This document shows, one piece after another, positions 7,455-15,923 of a stretch of DNA of 29,108 nt. This stretch comes from Dehalococcoidales bacterium (lineage in GTDB: Bacteria > Chloroflexota > Dehalococcoidia > Dehalococcoidales > DAOVUZ01): contig DAOVUZ010000001.1 in NCBI GenBank assembly GCA_030632305.1, forward strand, positions 1 to 29,108, read 5' to 3'. The notes below the pieces were generated by a model. That model was given only the letters and a program-made list of their open reading frames with translations. It searched no databases and was not told the origin of the DNA. Both the position numbers and the translations under genes were made by a program. Numbering within the stretch: the first letter of the stretch is position 1; each line of letters starts with the position of its first letter.

Positions 7455-8990
7455 ATGGTCATAAATGTATTATTTTATGCCTCCAGCTTTATTATCGGTG
7501 TAGTGCTTGGGGGTGTAGCTGTCTTTCTTACCAGACGGGTGATGATGGACCGTCAAATGCGCATTGCTGATAGGAAAGCAACCAGAGCAGTGGCTGAAGC
7601 CAGGCTTGAAGCTAAAAGTGTACTCGATGAGGCGAAACAGGAAGCGGAGAAGCTCAAATCACAAGCTGGAACCGATTATCATGAGCGGCGTTCTGAACTA
7701 CAGCGACAGGAGAGCCGTCTATCTCAGAAGGCAGAGACCCTGGAGCATAAGCTGGAAGGCGTAGAGCAACGCGAGCACAACCTGACTAACAAAGAAAAGG
7801 AGATAGAGTCCATCCATGCTAACCTTGGAGAGATTAAAAATAAGCAGTTAAAGCAATTAGAGCTGATTTCAGGCATGTCCAGTGCCGAGGCAAAACAATC
7901 ACTGCTTGAGGCTATAGAGATTGAGATACAAGAGGAGACATCACGGCGCCTTGGGCAATGGGAAGCTAAGCTAAAAGAGGAATCCAGCCAGAAAGCCCAG
8001 GAGATTTTGTCCCAGGCCATCCAGCGTTGTGCCTCTGAGGTTGTAACTGAGACTACAGTGGCTATTGTCCCCCTTCCCAGCGATGAGATGAAGGGGCGGC
8101 TTATCGGACGAGAGGGTCGTAATATTAGAGCTCTGGAGCAGGCTACTGGCGTTGACCTAATAATTGACGATACCCCCGAGGCAGTAACCCTGTCTAGTTT
8201 TGACCCGGTGCGGCGGGAAGTGGCTCGCTTAGCCCTCACCAAGCTTATCTTTGATGGCCGTATCCACCCAGCTCGCATTGAAGAGGTGGTAGCCAAGACC
8301 AAGGAGGAAGTAGAGGCTACTATTTGTAGCGCTGGAGAGCAGGCAGCATCCCAGGTAGGGGTACACGGATTGCGCCCTGAGTTAATTAGGTTGCTGGGGC
8401 GTCTTAAGTATCGCACCAGCTATGGGCAGAACGTCTTAGGGCATAGTATTGAGGTTGCCAACCTGGCGGGTATGATTGCTTCCGAGTTAGGAGCCAATGT
8501 TGCCATAGCTAAGAGAGCTGGACTGCTTCATGACATTGGTAAAGCGGTAGACCGGGAAGTGGAAGGCACTCACGCTGCCATCGGGGCTGACCTGGTTAAA
8601 CAATGGGATAAATCCCCTGAGGTAGTTCAGGGTATCGCTGAGCACCACGGCGAGACTGGTACCACCAGCATGTGGGGCTTTATCATTTCAGCCGTTGATG
8701 CTATCAGCAGCGCCAGACCAGGGGCAAGGCGTGAATCGTTAGAGGGCTACCTGAAGCGTCTGAAGGCACTGGAAGATATTGCCAACGGCTTCAAGGGAGT
8801 GGAAAAATCGTTTGCTATTCAAGCTGGCCGTGAAATCCGTATCATGGTTAAGCCAGAAGAGATTGATGATTTGGGGGCGATGAGGCTTGCCCGAGACATT
8901 GTTAATAAGATAGAGGAAGGTCTGGAGTATCCGGGACAGATAAAGGTTACCGTGCTCAGGGAGACAAGAGCTGTAGACTATGCTAAATAG
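7455..8990 (+). CDS. rny: Ribonuclease Y
   Basis: Membrane-anchored endoribonuclease that starts mRNA decay. The 511-residue protein has all parts in the usual order: an N-terminal transmembrane helix (about residues 5-26), a long charged coiled coil (about 30-190), a KH RNA-binding domain (LPSDEMKGRLIGREGRNIR, from 207), and an HD domain with the metal-binding LLHDIGKA (H359, D360) and a later AEHHGE. Length matches the family (about 510-520). The ATG has GAGAGGTG upstream. The YmdB-type gene follows after nine bases, an association also seen in Firmicutes, which supports a shared role in RNA or cyclic nucleotide turnover. Confidence 0.97.
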   Translation: MVINVLFYASSFIIGVVLGGVAVFLTRRVMMDRQMRIADRKATRAVAEARLEAKSVLDEAKQEAEKLKSQAGTDYHERRSELQRQESRLSQKAETLEHKLEGVEQREHNLTNKEKEIESIHANLGEIKNKQLKQLELISGMSSAEAKQSLLEAIEIEIQEETSRRLGQWEAKLKEESSQKAQEILSQAIQRCASEVVTETTVAIVPLPSDEMKGRLIGREGRNIRALEQATGVDLIIDDTPEAVTLSSFDPVRREVARLALTKLIFDGRIHPARIEEVVAKTKEEVEATICSAGEQAASQVGVHGLRPELIRLLGRLKYRTSYGQNVLGHSIEVANLAGMIASELGANVAIAKRAGLLHDIGKAVDREVEGTHAAIGADLVKQWDKSPEVVQGIAEHHGETGTTSMWGFIISAVDAISSARPGARRESLEGYLKRLKALEDIANGFKGVEKSFAIQAGREIRIMVKPEEIDDLGAMRLARDIVNKIEEGLEYPGQIKVTVLRETRAVDYAK

Positions 8991-8999
8991 GAAGAGCTA

Positions 9000-9767
9000 A
9001 TGTTGATATTGGCAGTTGGTGATGTAATTGGTAGACCCGGCAGGCAGGCGGTGCACCAGCTTTTGCCCGAACTGCGGCAGCAATACAGGTTAGACCTGGT
9101 TATTGCTAATGCTGAGAATGTTGCCGGCGGTTTAGGCGTAACCCTGACTACAGCCAATGAACTGCTTGATGCCGGTGTTGATGTGTTGACCTCGGGTAAC
9201 CACATATGGGCTCAGAAGGAGATTATTCCCTACCTTGATAGTGAAATGCCTATCCTGCGCCCATTAAATTACCCGCCAGGGGTGCCCGGCAGGGGCTATA
9301 TAGTTAACGGTCAGGCTATAGTGGTTAACCTGCTGGGGAGAACCTTTATGGACGATTTCGACTGCCCGTTTAGAGCTATGGATAAGCTGCTAGCTGAGCT
9401 TAAGCACAAGCCACCAGTTATTATTGTTGATTTCCATGCTGAGGCAACCTCAGAGAAGGTGGCACTGGGGCGATACCTGGACGGTCGGGTTAGTGCCGTG
9501 CTCGGCACCCATACCCATGTCGGAACCATCGATACCCAGTTGCTGCCCAAAGGCACTGCCTATGTTACCGATATAGGAATGACCGGTCCTATGGATTCAG
9601 TAATTGGCGATGACACCGAGGCGGTAATTCACCGCTTTTTAACCAGAATACCCCACCATCTATCTGTGGGAAAGGGGAAAACAGCCTTTAATGCGGTCCT
9701 GATTGAGGTAGCTGAAGACACTGGCCGGGCAACAAGCATCGACCGAATCTATCGGGAAGTGGAGTAA
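9000..9767 (+). CDS. YmdB-like metallophosphoesterase (TIGR00282)
   Basis: A calcineurin-like phosphoesterase of the YmdB family, 255 residues, the usual full length. Metal and active-site motifs are intact: VGDVIGRPGR (D8), NAEN (37-40), SGNH (65-68), DFHAEATSEK and GTHTHVGT. Bacillus subtilis YmdB hydrolyses 2',3'-cyclic nucleotides and affects biofilm and motility gene expression; the same activity is likely here but the physiological role is unknown. It starts nine bases after rny, with AGGAAGAG as ribosome site, and its stop overlaps the next start (TAATG), so it sits in the middle of a coupled operon. Confidence 0.92.
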   Translation: MLILAVGDVIGRPGRQAVHQLLPELRQQYRLDLVIANAENVAGGLGVTLTTANELLDAGVDVLTSGNHIWAQKEIIPYLDSEMPILRPLNYPPGVPGRGYIVNGQAIVVNLLGRTFMDDFDCPFRAMDKLLAELKHKPPVIIVDFHAEATSEKVALGRYLDGRVSAVLGTHTHVGTIDTQLLPKGTAYVTDIGMTGPMDSVIGDDTEAVIHRFLTRIPHHLSVGKGKTAFNAVLIEVAEDTGRATSIDRIYREVE

Positions 9768-10618
9768 TGAGCAAGGTAGACCTCCATATACATTCCACTG
9801 CCTCTGATGGCCGACTTAGCCCGGAAGCGGTTGTCCTCAAAGCAGCAGAGCTCGGGCTAACCACTATTGCTCTTGCTGACCACGACTCTGTGAATGGTAT
9901 TGCCCCCGCCCTGGTAGCTGCCAAAGCCTTCCCCCAGCTAAGAGTCATACCCTCTATTGAAATTAGCACTGATGTCCCTCATGGTGAAGCCCATGTTCTC
10001 GGCTATTTTATAGATTATACCAGTCATAAGCTACAAGCTAATCTGGCAAGGTTATGCAATTCCCGGCGGCAACGGGCTCAGGGAATGATTGCCAAGCTAG
10101 AAAAACTAGGTATTCACATTGAGTGGCAGCGAGTCCAGGAAATAGCCGGCAGCGGCACTATAGGTCGCCCTCACATTGCTCAAGCCATGCTGGAGAAGGG
10201 TTATATCACTTCGCTTAAAGAGGCATTTACTAAGTATATAAGTCAAGGCGGACCTGCCTATGTGAAGCGGGAAAAGATGACCCCAGTAGAAGCAGTGGCA
10301 CTAATACTGGGGGCTAACGGGTTGCCCGTGCTGGCACACCCATTCACTATTAACAACCCGGAAACGGTCATTATTGAGCTAAAGGCAGCCGGTATGGTAG
10401 GTATTGAAACCTACTATGGTGACTATTCTGCCGATAAAGTAAGCAGGCTGGTTAGCCTGGCTGATAGGCACAATCTTATTGCCACTGGTGGTAGTGATTA
10501 CCATGGTCTGGATGCCAGCAATGAGACTATGATCGGCGGTGTGGATGTGCCCACAGAGTCGGTGGAGCGACTTATAGCTCTGGCGGAGCAGCGAGGGCTA
10601 AAGTTAACTAATCCATAA
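9767..10618 (+). CDS. PHP-domain phosphoesterase (COG0613, TrpH/RNase AM-like)
   Basis: A PHP-superfamily trinuclear metal phosphoesterase of 283 residues. The four PHP motifs are visible: HIHSTASDG (residues 7-15), LADHDSV, the EIST/GEAHVLGY region, LAHPFT and the closing GSDYHG. An inserted segment carries GTIGRPHIAQAML, as in the COG0613 subfamily. Characterised relatives act as 3',5'-nucleoside bisphosphate phosphatases or as 5'-3' exonucleases on short RNA (E. coli YciV/RNase AM), which would fit the RNA-decay context next to rny and ymdB. Its ATG shares one base with the preceding stop. Precise substrate is inferred, not shown. Confidence 0.9.
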   Translation: MSKVDLHIHSTASDGRLSPEAVVLKAAELGLTTIALADHDSVNGIAPALVAAKAFPQLRVIPSIEISTDVPHGEAHVLGYFIDYTSHKLQANLARLCNSRRQRAQGMIAKLEKLGIHIEWQRVQEIAGSGTIGRPHIAQAMLEKGYITSLKEAFTKYISQGGPAYVKREKMTPVEAVALILGANGLPVLAHPFTINNPETVIIELKAAGMVGIETYYGDYSADKVSRLVSLADRHNLIATGGSDYHGLDASNETMIGGVDVPTESVERLIALAEQRGLKLTNP

Positions 10619-10639
10619 TATTTTGAAAGGGAACCGTAG

Positions 10640-10654
10640 AGGGGCGAAGCCCCT
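10640..10654. repeat. Short GC hairpin related to the hairpin repeats near 21.2 and 24.3 kb
   Basis: AGGGGC-GAA-GCCCCT forms a perfect six-bp stem in the gap before plsY. Its GGGGC/GCCCC core resembles one hairpin of the 202-bp element at 21101-21302, so it may be a remnant. No U-run follows, so it is a poor terminator. Confidence 0.4.
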
Positions 10655-10720
10655 GAAACTCAACCTGGGGTGGCAGGTGGGAAGAAAGAGACTGCTGAAT
10701 AATCTCTCACAGGAGAAGTT

Positions 10721-11446
10721 GTGGCTATTGAGTTTGTATTATTGGTATTAGCTGCCTACCTTTTGGGTTCAGTACCAGCCGCTTACCTAGCGGCTAGGTG
10801 GTCCCGGGGGATAGACATCAGGCAATATGGTAGCGGTAATGTGGGGTTAGCCAACTTATGGAGGTTAGCTCCCAGGTGGTCAGCTATCCTGGCGTGCATT
10901 TTTGATTTAGCTAAGGGAATGGTGATGGTATGGGTAGCTCAGGAGATAGGTCTAGGCATTGCCGAACAGGTAGCAGTGGGGGTGGCAGCAATTATAGGGC
11001 ACAACTGGCCAGTTTTTCTCGGCTTCAGCGGCGGCAGAGGGATTATAACCACCCTGGGAGTAGTCTTTATTTTGATGCCATGGGGGGCAGCAGTATTTCT
11101 GGCTATAGTCTCGCTCACCATACTGGTTAAGAGCTCACCCCTGCCAGTGCTGGCTGGCATAACCGCTCTACCTTTAGTTAGCTGGTTTTTTAGTCAGCCG
11201 CTCGGCATTGAAAAGCCACTTCCTGTCACCCTGGGATTTCTGGCTATATTTCTAATAATAGTTACCAGGCGGCTAACGGCACGGCAAACTGCCGCCGTTT
11301 CAATTGGGAAAAAACAGTTGCTGCTAAATCGCTTGCTTTTTGACCGGGACATAAGGGATAAGGAAGCCTGGGTACACCGAGTACCCCCCGAAGCCAGCTC
11401 AAGTAAACAACCTCTTGGACAACAGGAGAAGCAAGGGAAAGGTTGA
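10721..11446 (+). CDS. plsY: Glycerol-3-phosphate acyltransferase PlsY-like
   Basis: Integral membrane enzyme that transfers an acyl group from acyl-phosphate to glycerol-3-phosphate, the first step of phospholipid synthesis. Family marks are LLGSVPAAYLAARW, GSGNVGLANLWR (usual form GSGNIGATN) and GHNWPVFLGFSGGRGIITTLG (usual core GGKGVATxLG). Several hydrophobic helices span most of the protein up to about residue 180. The motifs are all recognisable but each is altered, and a hydrophilic tail of roughly 50 residues extends beyond the normal end, so it is a divergent member. The GTG start is preceded by AGGAGA. It is followed, after a short spacing or an overlap, by the zinc-finger membrane protein. 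Confidence 0.85.
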   Translation: MAIEFVLLVLAAYLLGSVPAAYLAARWSRGIDIRQYGSGNVGLANLWRLAPRWSAILACIFDLAKGMVMVWVAQEIGLGIAEQVAVGVAAIIGHNWPVFLGFSGGRGIITTLGVVFILMPWGAAVFLAIVSLTILVKSSPLPVLAGITALPLVSWFFSQPLGIEKPLPVTLGFLAIFLIIVTRRLTARQTAAVSIGKKQLLLNRLLFDRDIRDKEAWVHRVPPEASSSKQPLGQQEKQGKG

Positions 11447-11456
11447 CTATAATAAA

Positions 11457-11960
11457 ATGAGATGTGCTATTCACCCTGATGTTGAAACCAACCTGAGATG
11501 TGCTAAATGTGGTAAGCCGATATGTCCTAAGTGCCTGGTGGAGACCCCGGTAGGAGCCAAGTGCCGGGACTGTGCCGGATTATCTAAGTTGCCTACCTAT
11601 TACGTTTCTACCAAATATTATCTAAGGGCTGTAGGAACCGGGTTAGTTATAGCTATAATTTGTGGTCTTGTCTGGGGGGTAGTGGTGAGTCTGGTGCCTT
11701 TCTTTTACCTTAATCTGTTATTGGCTCCAGGTGTCGGCTATGTCATCGGAGAGCTGGTTAGCCTTTCGGTTAATCGTAAGCGTGGCACAGGACTGGCTGT
11801 TGTGGCTGGCATTACTGTGGTAATAAGCTACCTTATTTCCAGTATCAGATTCTTCCAGGGGATGATTTTGTTTTCGTTCTCTTTTAGTCCTTTTTACTTG
11901 GTTGTTATCGTGGTAGCCCTGGCACTGGGTATTTTTATAGCTGTTAGCCGTCTGCGCTGA
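11457..11960 (+). CDS. B-box-type zinc-finger membrane protein, function unknown
   Basis: About 167 residues from the ATG at 11457. The first 40 residues carry a zinc-ribbon/B-box-like cluster (CAIHPDVETNLRCAKCGKPI, then CPKC and AKCRDC), the same kind of module found ahead of some rhomboid-like proteins. The rest is four hydrophobic segments with a short loop (SVNRKRGTG), but no rhomboid GxSG or catalytic His is present, so it is not a protease of that type. An in-frame TTG at 11415 would overlap plsY by 32 bases; the ATG begins right at the conserved zinc cluster, though its AAAGG is rather far (14 bases). Likely co-transcribed with plsY. Function not recognised. Confidence 0.7.
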   Translation: MRCAIHPDVETNLRCAKCGKPICPKCLVETPVGAKCRDCAGLSKLPTYYVSTKYYLRAVGTGLVIAIICGLVWGVVVSLVPFFYLNLLLAPGVGYVIGELVSLSVNRKRGTGLAVVAGITVVISYLISSIRFFQGMILFSFSFSPFYLVVIVVALALGIFIAVSRLR

Positions 11961-12003
11961 AGTTCATTTTTACCCCGATAGCCCGCTTCCCTGTCTATCC
12001 ATC

Positions 12004-12711
12004 TTAACTGACTTCGCTGCTCGCCTCAAGATTAATGTAGAAGCGACAGATGTTATTGAGGCAACACTGGTGGCAAAGGAAACGGCGGCGGCAGACATTT
12101 TTAGCCAGGCAAACCAGTAAGGCATGGTATTCATTAAACAACCCGACATCAGCAGGTAGATTATCCATAAAAAGGACCTGATAGGCAGCGTAGCTGTCAC
12201 CCATCGGGGTCAGATCGATACGGCTAATGATACGGCGGGTGTAACTATCAATAACAAAAATCGGCTTGTTGGCAGCATACAGGATTATGGAATCAGCCGT
12301 CTCCTGTCCAATGCCATGAAGGGAAAGAAGCTGCTGGCGAAGGTAGCCAACATCGTTGGCAAACAGCTTATCGAGGTTGTCATCATAGTATTCTCCAAGC
12401 CAATGAGCAAAGGACTTAAGCTTTAGTGCTTTGGCATTGTAGTAACCAGAGGGATAGATAAGGGCAGCGAGTTCAGGGGTGGACAACTGGCGTAGCGCTT
12501 TTGGTGATAACGCCTTGGCCGATTTTAGATTTGCCATAGCCTTGGCTACATTAGTCCAGGCAGCCGACTGGGTAAGGATGGCACCAACTATTACCTCAAA
12601 TGGCTCCTGCGCCGGCCACCAATACTGAGGCCCATAACGAGCCATAAGCTGGTGGTAGATATCTTGTAGCACTTGACTTACAGATTGGTTACCCACGGCG
12701 GTACTTCTCAC
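12004..12711 (-). CDS. HhH-GPD DNA glycosylase, endonuclease III-related (COG2231, MagIII-like)
   Basis: Base-excision repair glycosylase, 235 residues. It has the helix-hairpin-helix LHGIGQETADSIILYA (131-146), the catalytic Asp in VIDSYTRR (D155), and a C-terminal cysteine set C207-X5-C213-X2-C216-X5-C222 that should bind a 4Fe-4S cluster. The Lys of true Nth (as in GxGRKTA) is replaced (GIGQETAD), so it is probably a monofunctional glycosylase without lyase activity, as in the COG2231 group that includes Helicobacter MagIII (3-methyladenine removal). The first GTG (12711) lies upstream of the RNA start predicted from TATAAT at 12714-12719, so the real start may be the GTG at 12696 or 12672; relatives begin close to LQDIYHQL. 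Confidence 0.85.
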   Translation of the reverse strand: MRSTAVGNQSVSQVLQDIYHQLMARYGPQYWWPAQEPFEVIVGAILTQSAAWTNVAKAMANLKSAKALSPKALRQLSTPELAALIYPSGYYNAKALKLKSFAHWLGEYYDDNLDKLFANDVGYLRQQLLSLHGIGQETADSIILYAANKPIFVIDSYTRRIISRIDLTPMGDSYAAYQVLFMDNLPADVGLFNEYHALLVCLAKNVCRRRFLCHQCCLNNICRFYINLEASSEVS

Positions 12712-12713
12712 CC

Positions 12714-12719
12714 ATTATA
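12714..12719 (-). promoter_or_regulatory. Extended -10 promoter of the HhH-GPD gene
   Basis: On the minus strand TGTTATAAT gives a perfect TATAAT with a TGn extension; the best -35 at 17 bp is a weak TTCATT. RNA would start near 12707, inside the longest reading frame, which argues for a shorter protein. Confidence 0.45.
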
Positions 12720-12743
12720 ACAACATATCTAAAACAAATGAAG

Positions 12744-12769
12744 AGAGGCTGCCTTTCAAAACAGCCTCT
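12744..12769 (-). terminator. Intrinsic terminator after the homocitrate-synthase-family gene
   Basis: AGAGGCTG and CAGCCTCT form a perfect eight-bp stem with a ten-base loop. On the minus strand it is followed by CTTCATTTGTTTT. It separates the synthase gene from the glycosylase gene downstream. Confidence 0.65.
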
Positions 12770-12800
12770 GTGTTATTAGTTATTATTATCCGAAGCACAA

Positions 12801-14042
12801 CTATTCCAGCGGAATAAGGGTTAACAGCTTTCTGGCAATATTGGGATACTTAGCTATGAAGAGCAATTCATCCCCGACGAGGGGCTTCTGTGATTCTACA
12901 TTGGCATATCTCACCAGCTCCAAAACCTCGGTAGCCTCTTCTTTACTAGAGAATGAAACCTCCAGCTTCCCCATTATGTGGCTGAAGCCAGATATCCCAC
13001 TATACTCTCCGGCAGAAATTTCTCTCCCGGTCTCTACGAACTCTGGTTCACCCCTGCCCAGTTCTTCATAGCTAAATAGCTCATAGTTTTGTGGGTCTTT
13101 TAATACGCCATCGGCATGTATGCCAGATTCATGAGCAAAGGCATTAACGCCAACACCCGTCTGGTTTACTGGAATTGCCACCCCAAAGGCATAGCTGGCA
13201 AACTTGGCTATCTTCCATGCCTTAGATAAATCAATTGAACCTGCCAACTGATATTTATCACCGAAGCCCTTTGATTTAGTTGCCGCTAGAATGACCGCCA
13301 CCAGGTCGGCATTTCCCGCCCTCTCCCCGATACCATTGACAGTAGTATTGATATAAACATCCTGCCCACCATCTATAGCCCCTTTAGCTCCGGCGATAGA
13401 ATTGGCATTAGCCATCCCCAGGTCGCCATGACAGTGAGTCTCAATAGCCATGCCGATATTTTCCGCCAGTAGCCTGATAGTTTCATAGATAGTGAACGGG
13501 TTGTCATAGCCAAGGGTATCACAGTACCTGAGTCTATCAGCCCCATGCTCTTTGGCGGCAAGCCCAAATTTGATCAGGAAATTCAGGTCTGCCCTTGAGG
13601 CATCTTCAGCGTTAACCCCTATGCTTTCAGCGCCAAGAGCCCGAGCAGCATCAACTGCTTCGACCATACTATTCAGGATGTCATCTTTTGTCTTTCTCCC
13701 CTGGAACTTACCATTAATCATCTGGTCTGATGTAGATATGGAGACATTGAGGTGCCGTAGATTGGGTACCAGCTTAAAAGCTGCCTCTACATCAGCGGCA
13801 ACGGCTCTCAGCCATCCTCCCAGACGGATAGGTTTCAGGGCTCCCATCTCAGCTAGTTCCAGGTTGGCTTGCAGGTAGAGGGATTCGTGCTTGGTCGTGG
13901 GGAAGCCAAACTCAGACTGAAAAACCCCCATTTCGTTCAGGTAAATATTTATCATGGTTTTTTCGAGCTTGGATAAGCCAAGCTTCGCTGTCTGCACTCC
14001 ATCCCGATTGGTGACATCAAGAAGATAAATCTTAGGCATCAT
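12801..14042 (-). CDS. Homocitrate/isopropylmalate synthase family enzyme, possible Re-citrate synthase
   Basis: A 413-residue DRE-TIM metallolyase that condenses acetyl-CoA with a 2-oxo acid. It has the opening DVTNRDGVQ (R13, D14), the metal-binding HCHGD (H203, H205), and NGIGERAGN (residues 236-244). It lacks the long C-terminal leucine-feedback domain of LeuA, so it belongs with homocitrate synthase, NifV and Re-citrate synthase. No nif genes are visible here, and lysC suggests the aspartate pathway for lysine, so NifV or AAA-pathway homocitrate synthase seem less likely. Re-citrate synthases of this family are known in Clostridium kluyveri and in Dehalococcoides, which are commonly misannotated as homocitrate synthase. 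Start: AAGGAG precedes two adjacent ATGs (14042, 14039). Monocistronic, with its own promoter and terminator. Confidence 0.8.
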   Translation of the reverse strand: MMPKIYLLDVTNRDGVQTAKLGLSKLEKTMINIYLNEMGVFQSEFGFPTTKHESLYLQANLELAEMGALKPIRLGGWLRAVAADVEAAFKLVPNLRHLNVSISTSDQMINGKFQGRKTKDDILNSMVEAVDAARALGAESIGVNAEDASRADLNFLIKFGLAAKEHGADRLRYCDTLGYDNPFTIYETIRLLAENIGMAIETHCHGDLGMANANSIAGAKGAIDGGQDVYINTTVNGIGERAGNADLVAVILAATKSKGFGDKYQLAGSIDLSKAWKIAKFASYAFGVAIPVNQTGVGVNAFAHESGIHADGVLKDPQNYELFSYEELGRGEPEFVETGREISAGEYSGISGFSHIMGKLEVSFSSKEEATEVLELVRYANVESQKPLVGDELLFIAKYPNIARKLLTLIPLE

Positions 14043-14063
14043 CTCTACTCCTTGTGAAGCTCA

Positions 14064-14093
14064 ATAATAACATATACTTACTATTTTTAACAA
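14064..14093 (-). promoter_or_regulatory. Promoter of the homocitrate-synthase-family gene
   Basis: On the minus strand TTGTTA (14088-14093), 18 bp, TATTAT (14064-14069). RNA would start near 14057, about 15 bases before the ATG pair. It lies in the 103-bp gap shared with divergent argC. Confidence 0.45.
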
Positions 14094-14145
14094 GCTTGTG
14101 ATATACTTTAGACCATAATCAGGTTAAAGGCGGGAAAGGTAAAAG

Positions 14146-15180
14146 GTGAGCAAGACAAAGGTAGGCATTATTAATGTTAGCGGTTATGCCGGTATTGAGC
14201 TGGCTCGGTTGCTATATCAGCATCCACAAGTAGAGCTTACCTCGGTTACCGGACGGAGTGCCACGGGACAGAAGTTAGGCACGGTTTTTCCTCATCTAGC
14301 CGGCATCGACCTGACTATTGAAGCCAAACTTGGGGAGGTTGACTTAGCCTTCTCAGCTATGCCCCACCAGGAGAGTGCTAAAGAGATCATACCACTGCTT
14401 GACCGTGGTATTAAGGTAGTGGATATTAGCGCCGATTTCAGGCTGAAGGATGCTGCCGAATACCTGTCCTGGTATGGTTTTACTCACCCCGCCCCACAAC
14501 TACTGGAACAAGCAGTCTATGGTCTAACCGAGCTATACCGCTCCCAGGTTGCCTCTGCCCAACTGGTGGCAAACCCCGGTTGCTACCCCACCGGGGCTAT
14601 TCTGGCTTTAGCCCCGGTAGTTAAGGCAGGGCTGATTGAGCCTGACATCGTTATTGATAGCAAGTCTGGGGTGTCAGGAGCTGGTAGGACTCTAAGTCAG
14701 CAGACTCACTACTCGGAGGTCAATGAAGATGCCACTGCCTACGCCCTGGACGGGCATAGACACCTGCCTGAGATTATCCAGGAACTAAAGCGGCTTCACC
14801 CCGGGCAGTCGCCTTCGGTGACCTTTGTCCCCCATCTAATACCGATGACCAGAGGAATATTGACCACCTGCTATGCTCCGCTGGTCTCAGGCAAGGTTGC
14901 TGACAGTGGAAAGAAAAAACTAAAACAGCTCTATCTGGACTTTTACCAGGATGAGCCATTTGTGAAGGTGGTAGAATTGCCTCCCCACACCAAGCACACC
15001 TGGGGGAACAACCTATGCCTCATCCACCCCACCGTTGACCAGAGGACAGGGAGACTCATCGTTATCAGTTGCATTGATAACCTGGTCAAGGGGGCGGCGG
15101 GGCAAGCCATCCAGAATATGAACCTTATGCTCGGCTTGCCTGAAACTACCGGGCTTCAGGCACTGGCAATCTACCCGTGA
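14146..15180 (+). CDS. argC: N-acetyl-gamma-glutamyl-phosphate reductase
   Basis: NADPH-dependent third step of arginine biosynthesis in the cytosol, 344 residues as usual. It has a Rossmann-fold start (VGIINVSGYAGIELARLL; the common form is GxxGYxGxEL), the catalytic Cys in ANPGCYPTG (C146), SKSGVSGAGR, and the active-site His region LDGHRHLPEI (H204/H206), then FVPHLIPMTRGI. Start is GTG with AAAGG six bases upstream. No other arg genes are next to it here, so it stands apart from the rest of the pathway. It runs opposite to the homocitrate-synthase-family gene and converges with the VTT-family gene. Confidence 0.95.
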   Translation: MSKTKVGIINVSGYAGIELARLLYQHPQVELTSVTGRSATGQKLGTVFPHLAGIDLTIEAKLGEVDLAFSAMPHQESAKEIIPLLDRGIKVVDISADFRLKDAAEYLSWYGFTHPAPQLLEQAVYGLTELYRSQVASAQLVANPGCYPTGAILALAPVVKAGLIEPDIVIDSKSGVSGAGRTLSQQTHYSEVNEDATAYALDGHRHLPEIIQELKRLHPGQSPSVTFVPHLIPMTRGILTTCYAPLVSGKVADSGKKKLKQLYLDFYQDEPFVKVVELPPHTKHTWGNNLCLIHPTVDQRTGRLIVISCIDNLVKGAAGQAIQNMNLMLGLPETTGLQALAIYP

Positions 15181-15223
15181 AATATCGCCTGAAGTAGTGC
15201 CTCTTCTTTATCCAGGGACGGCG

Positions 15224-15826
15224 TTAACCGAGGTAGGGCAACACAAATTCCCATCCATAAAAACCAGCCACCAGTAAACCTATATATTTTAAGCTCTTAC
15301 CAACCCAGCCTACCAACAAGAACTTCCATAGAGGGAAGCGCATGGCACCAGCCACCATACCAGCTATATCAAGGGGAAGGAAAGGGACTGCTGCGAAAAC
15401 AAAGACTGCCCAAGCTCCCCACCTCCTCATCCAACCCTCCATCCTGGCATACATTCGGCTATCCTGTATCATCCCGCTTCCACTATAACCAGCCATGTAA
15501 CCGGTTATCTCACCAATGATTCCTCCTGTGGCACCAACTAACCCCAGCAAAACGGGGTTAAAAGCAGTAACAATAGGGAGGAAGACCAGAATACCAGGAA
15601 CGGGTACGATAACAGTGGCATTGCTGACCATACTGATAAGGAAGGCACCCAGGTAGCCATAGTTCTCAAATGCCTCAATCTTCTCCGGATAACGTTGGGA
15701 AAAAACAAAAAGACCAACCGTAATAGCTATTACCAGGAGCACTGTTAACAGGAGAATAACTTTCTTCCTCAGCCGGTCTTCCCTCTCCACCCCAGCCTGC
15801 TTATCGTCGCTAATTTTCTGGTTCAT
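15224..15826 (-). CDS. VTT/DedA-family membrane protein
   Basis: About 200 residues from the ATG at 15826. A charged N-terminus (residues 1-22) is followed by a transmembrane helix (VILLLTVLLVIAITVGLFVF), the VTT-type region with GYLGAFLISMVSNATVIVPVPG, a GATGGIIGEITGYMAGYSG re-entrant segment and further helices ending FYGWEFVLPYLG. DedA/TVP38/TMEM41-VMP1 proteins are thought to act as lipid carriers or scramblases or in membrane homeostasis; a specific function is not established for this one. Longer in-frame starts exist up to 15883 but would overlap the divergent promoter region; MNQKIS with GGGGAT upstream is the best choice. Confidence 0.8.
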   Translation of the reverse strand: MNQKISDDKQAGVEREDRLRKKVILLLTVLLVIAITVGLFVFSQRYPEKIEAFENYGYLGAFLISMVSNATVIVPVPGILVFLPIVTAFNPVLLGLVGATGGIIGEITGYMAGYSGSGMIQDSRMYARMEGWMRRWGAWAVFVFAAVPFLPLDIAGMVAGAMRFPLWKFLLVGWVGKSLKYIGLLVAGFYGWEFVLPYLG

Positions 15827-15841
15827 CCTGTCATCCCCAGC

Positions 15842-15902
15842 ATTGTAACACATTATGAGTAGGGGGAGGTAAGTTGCGCCCAATGAAGCTACAGCCTATA
15901 AT
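15842..15902. promoter_or_regulatory. Divergent promoter region, VTT gene and radical SAM gene
   Basis: Rightward: TTGCGC (15874-15879), 17 bp, TATAAT (15897-15902), RNA start near 15909. Leftward: extended -10 TGTTACAAT (TACAAT is the complement of 15842-15847), RNA start near 15835. Here the two promoters are separate, unlike the overlapping pair at nadE. Confidence 0.5.
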
Positions 15903-15923
15903 GAGCAGTCTGGAGGAAGTAAG

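Noticed and set aside
12801..14042. Naming this gene nifV
   Set aside because: No nitrogenase genes are seen and the family also contains Re-citrate synthase; the name would over-claim.
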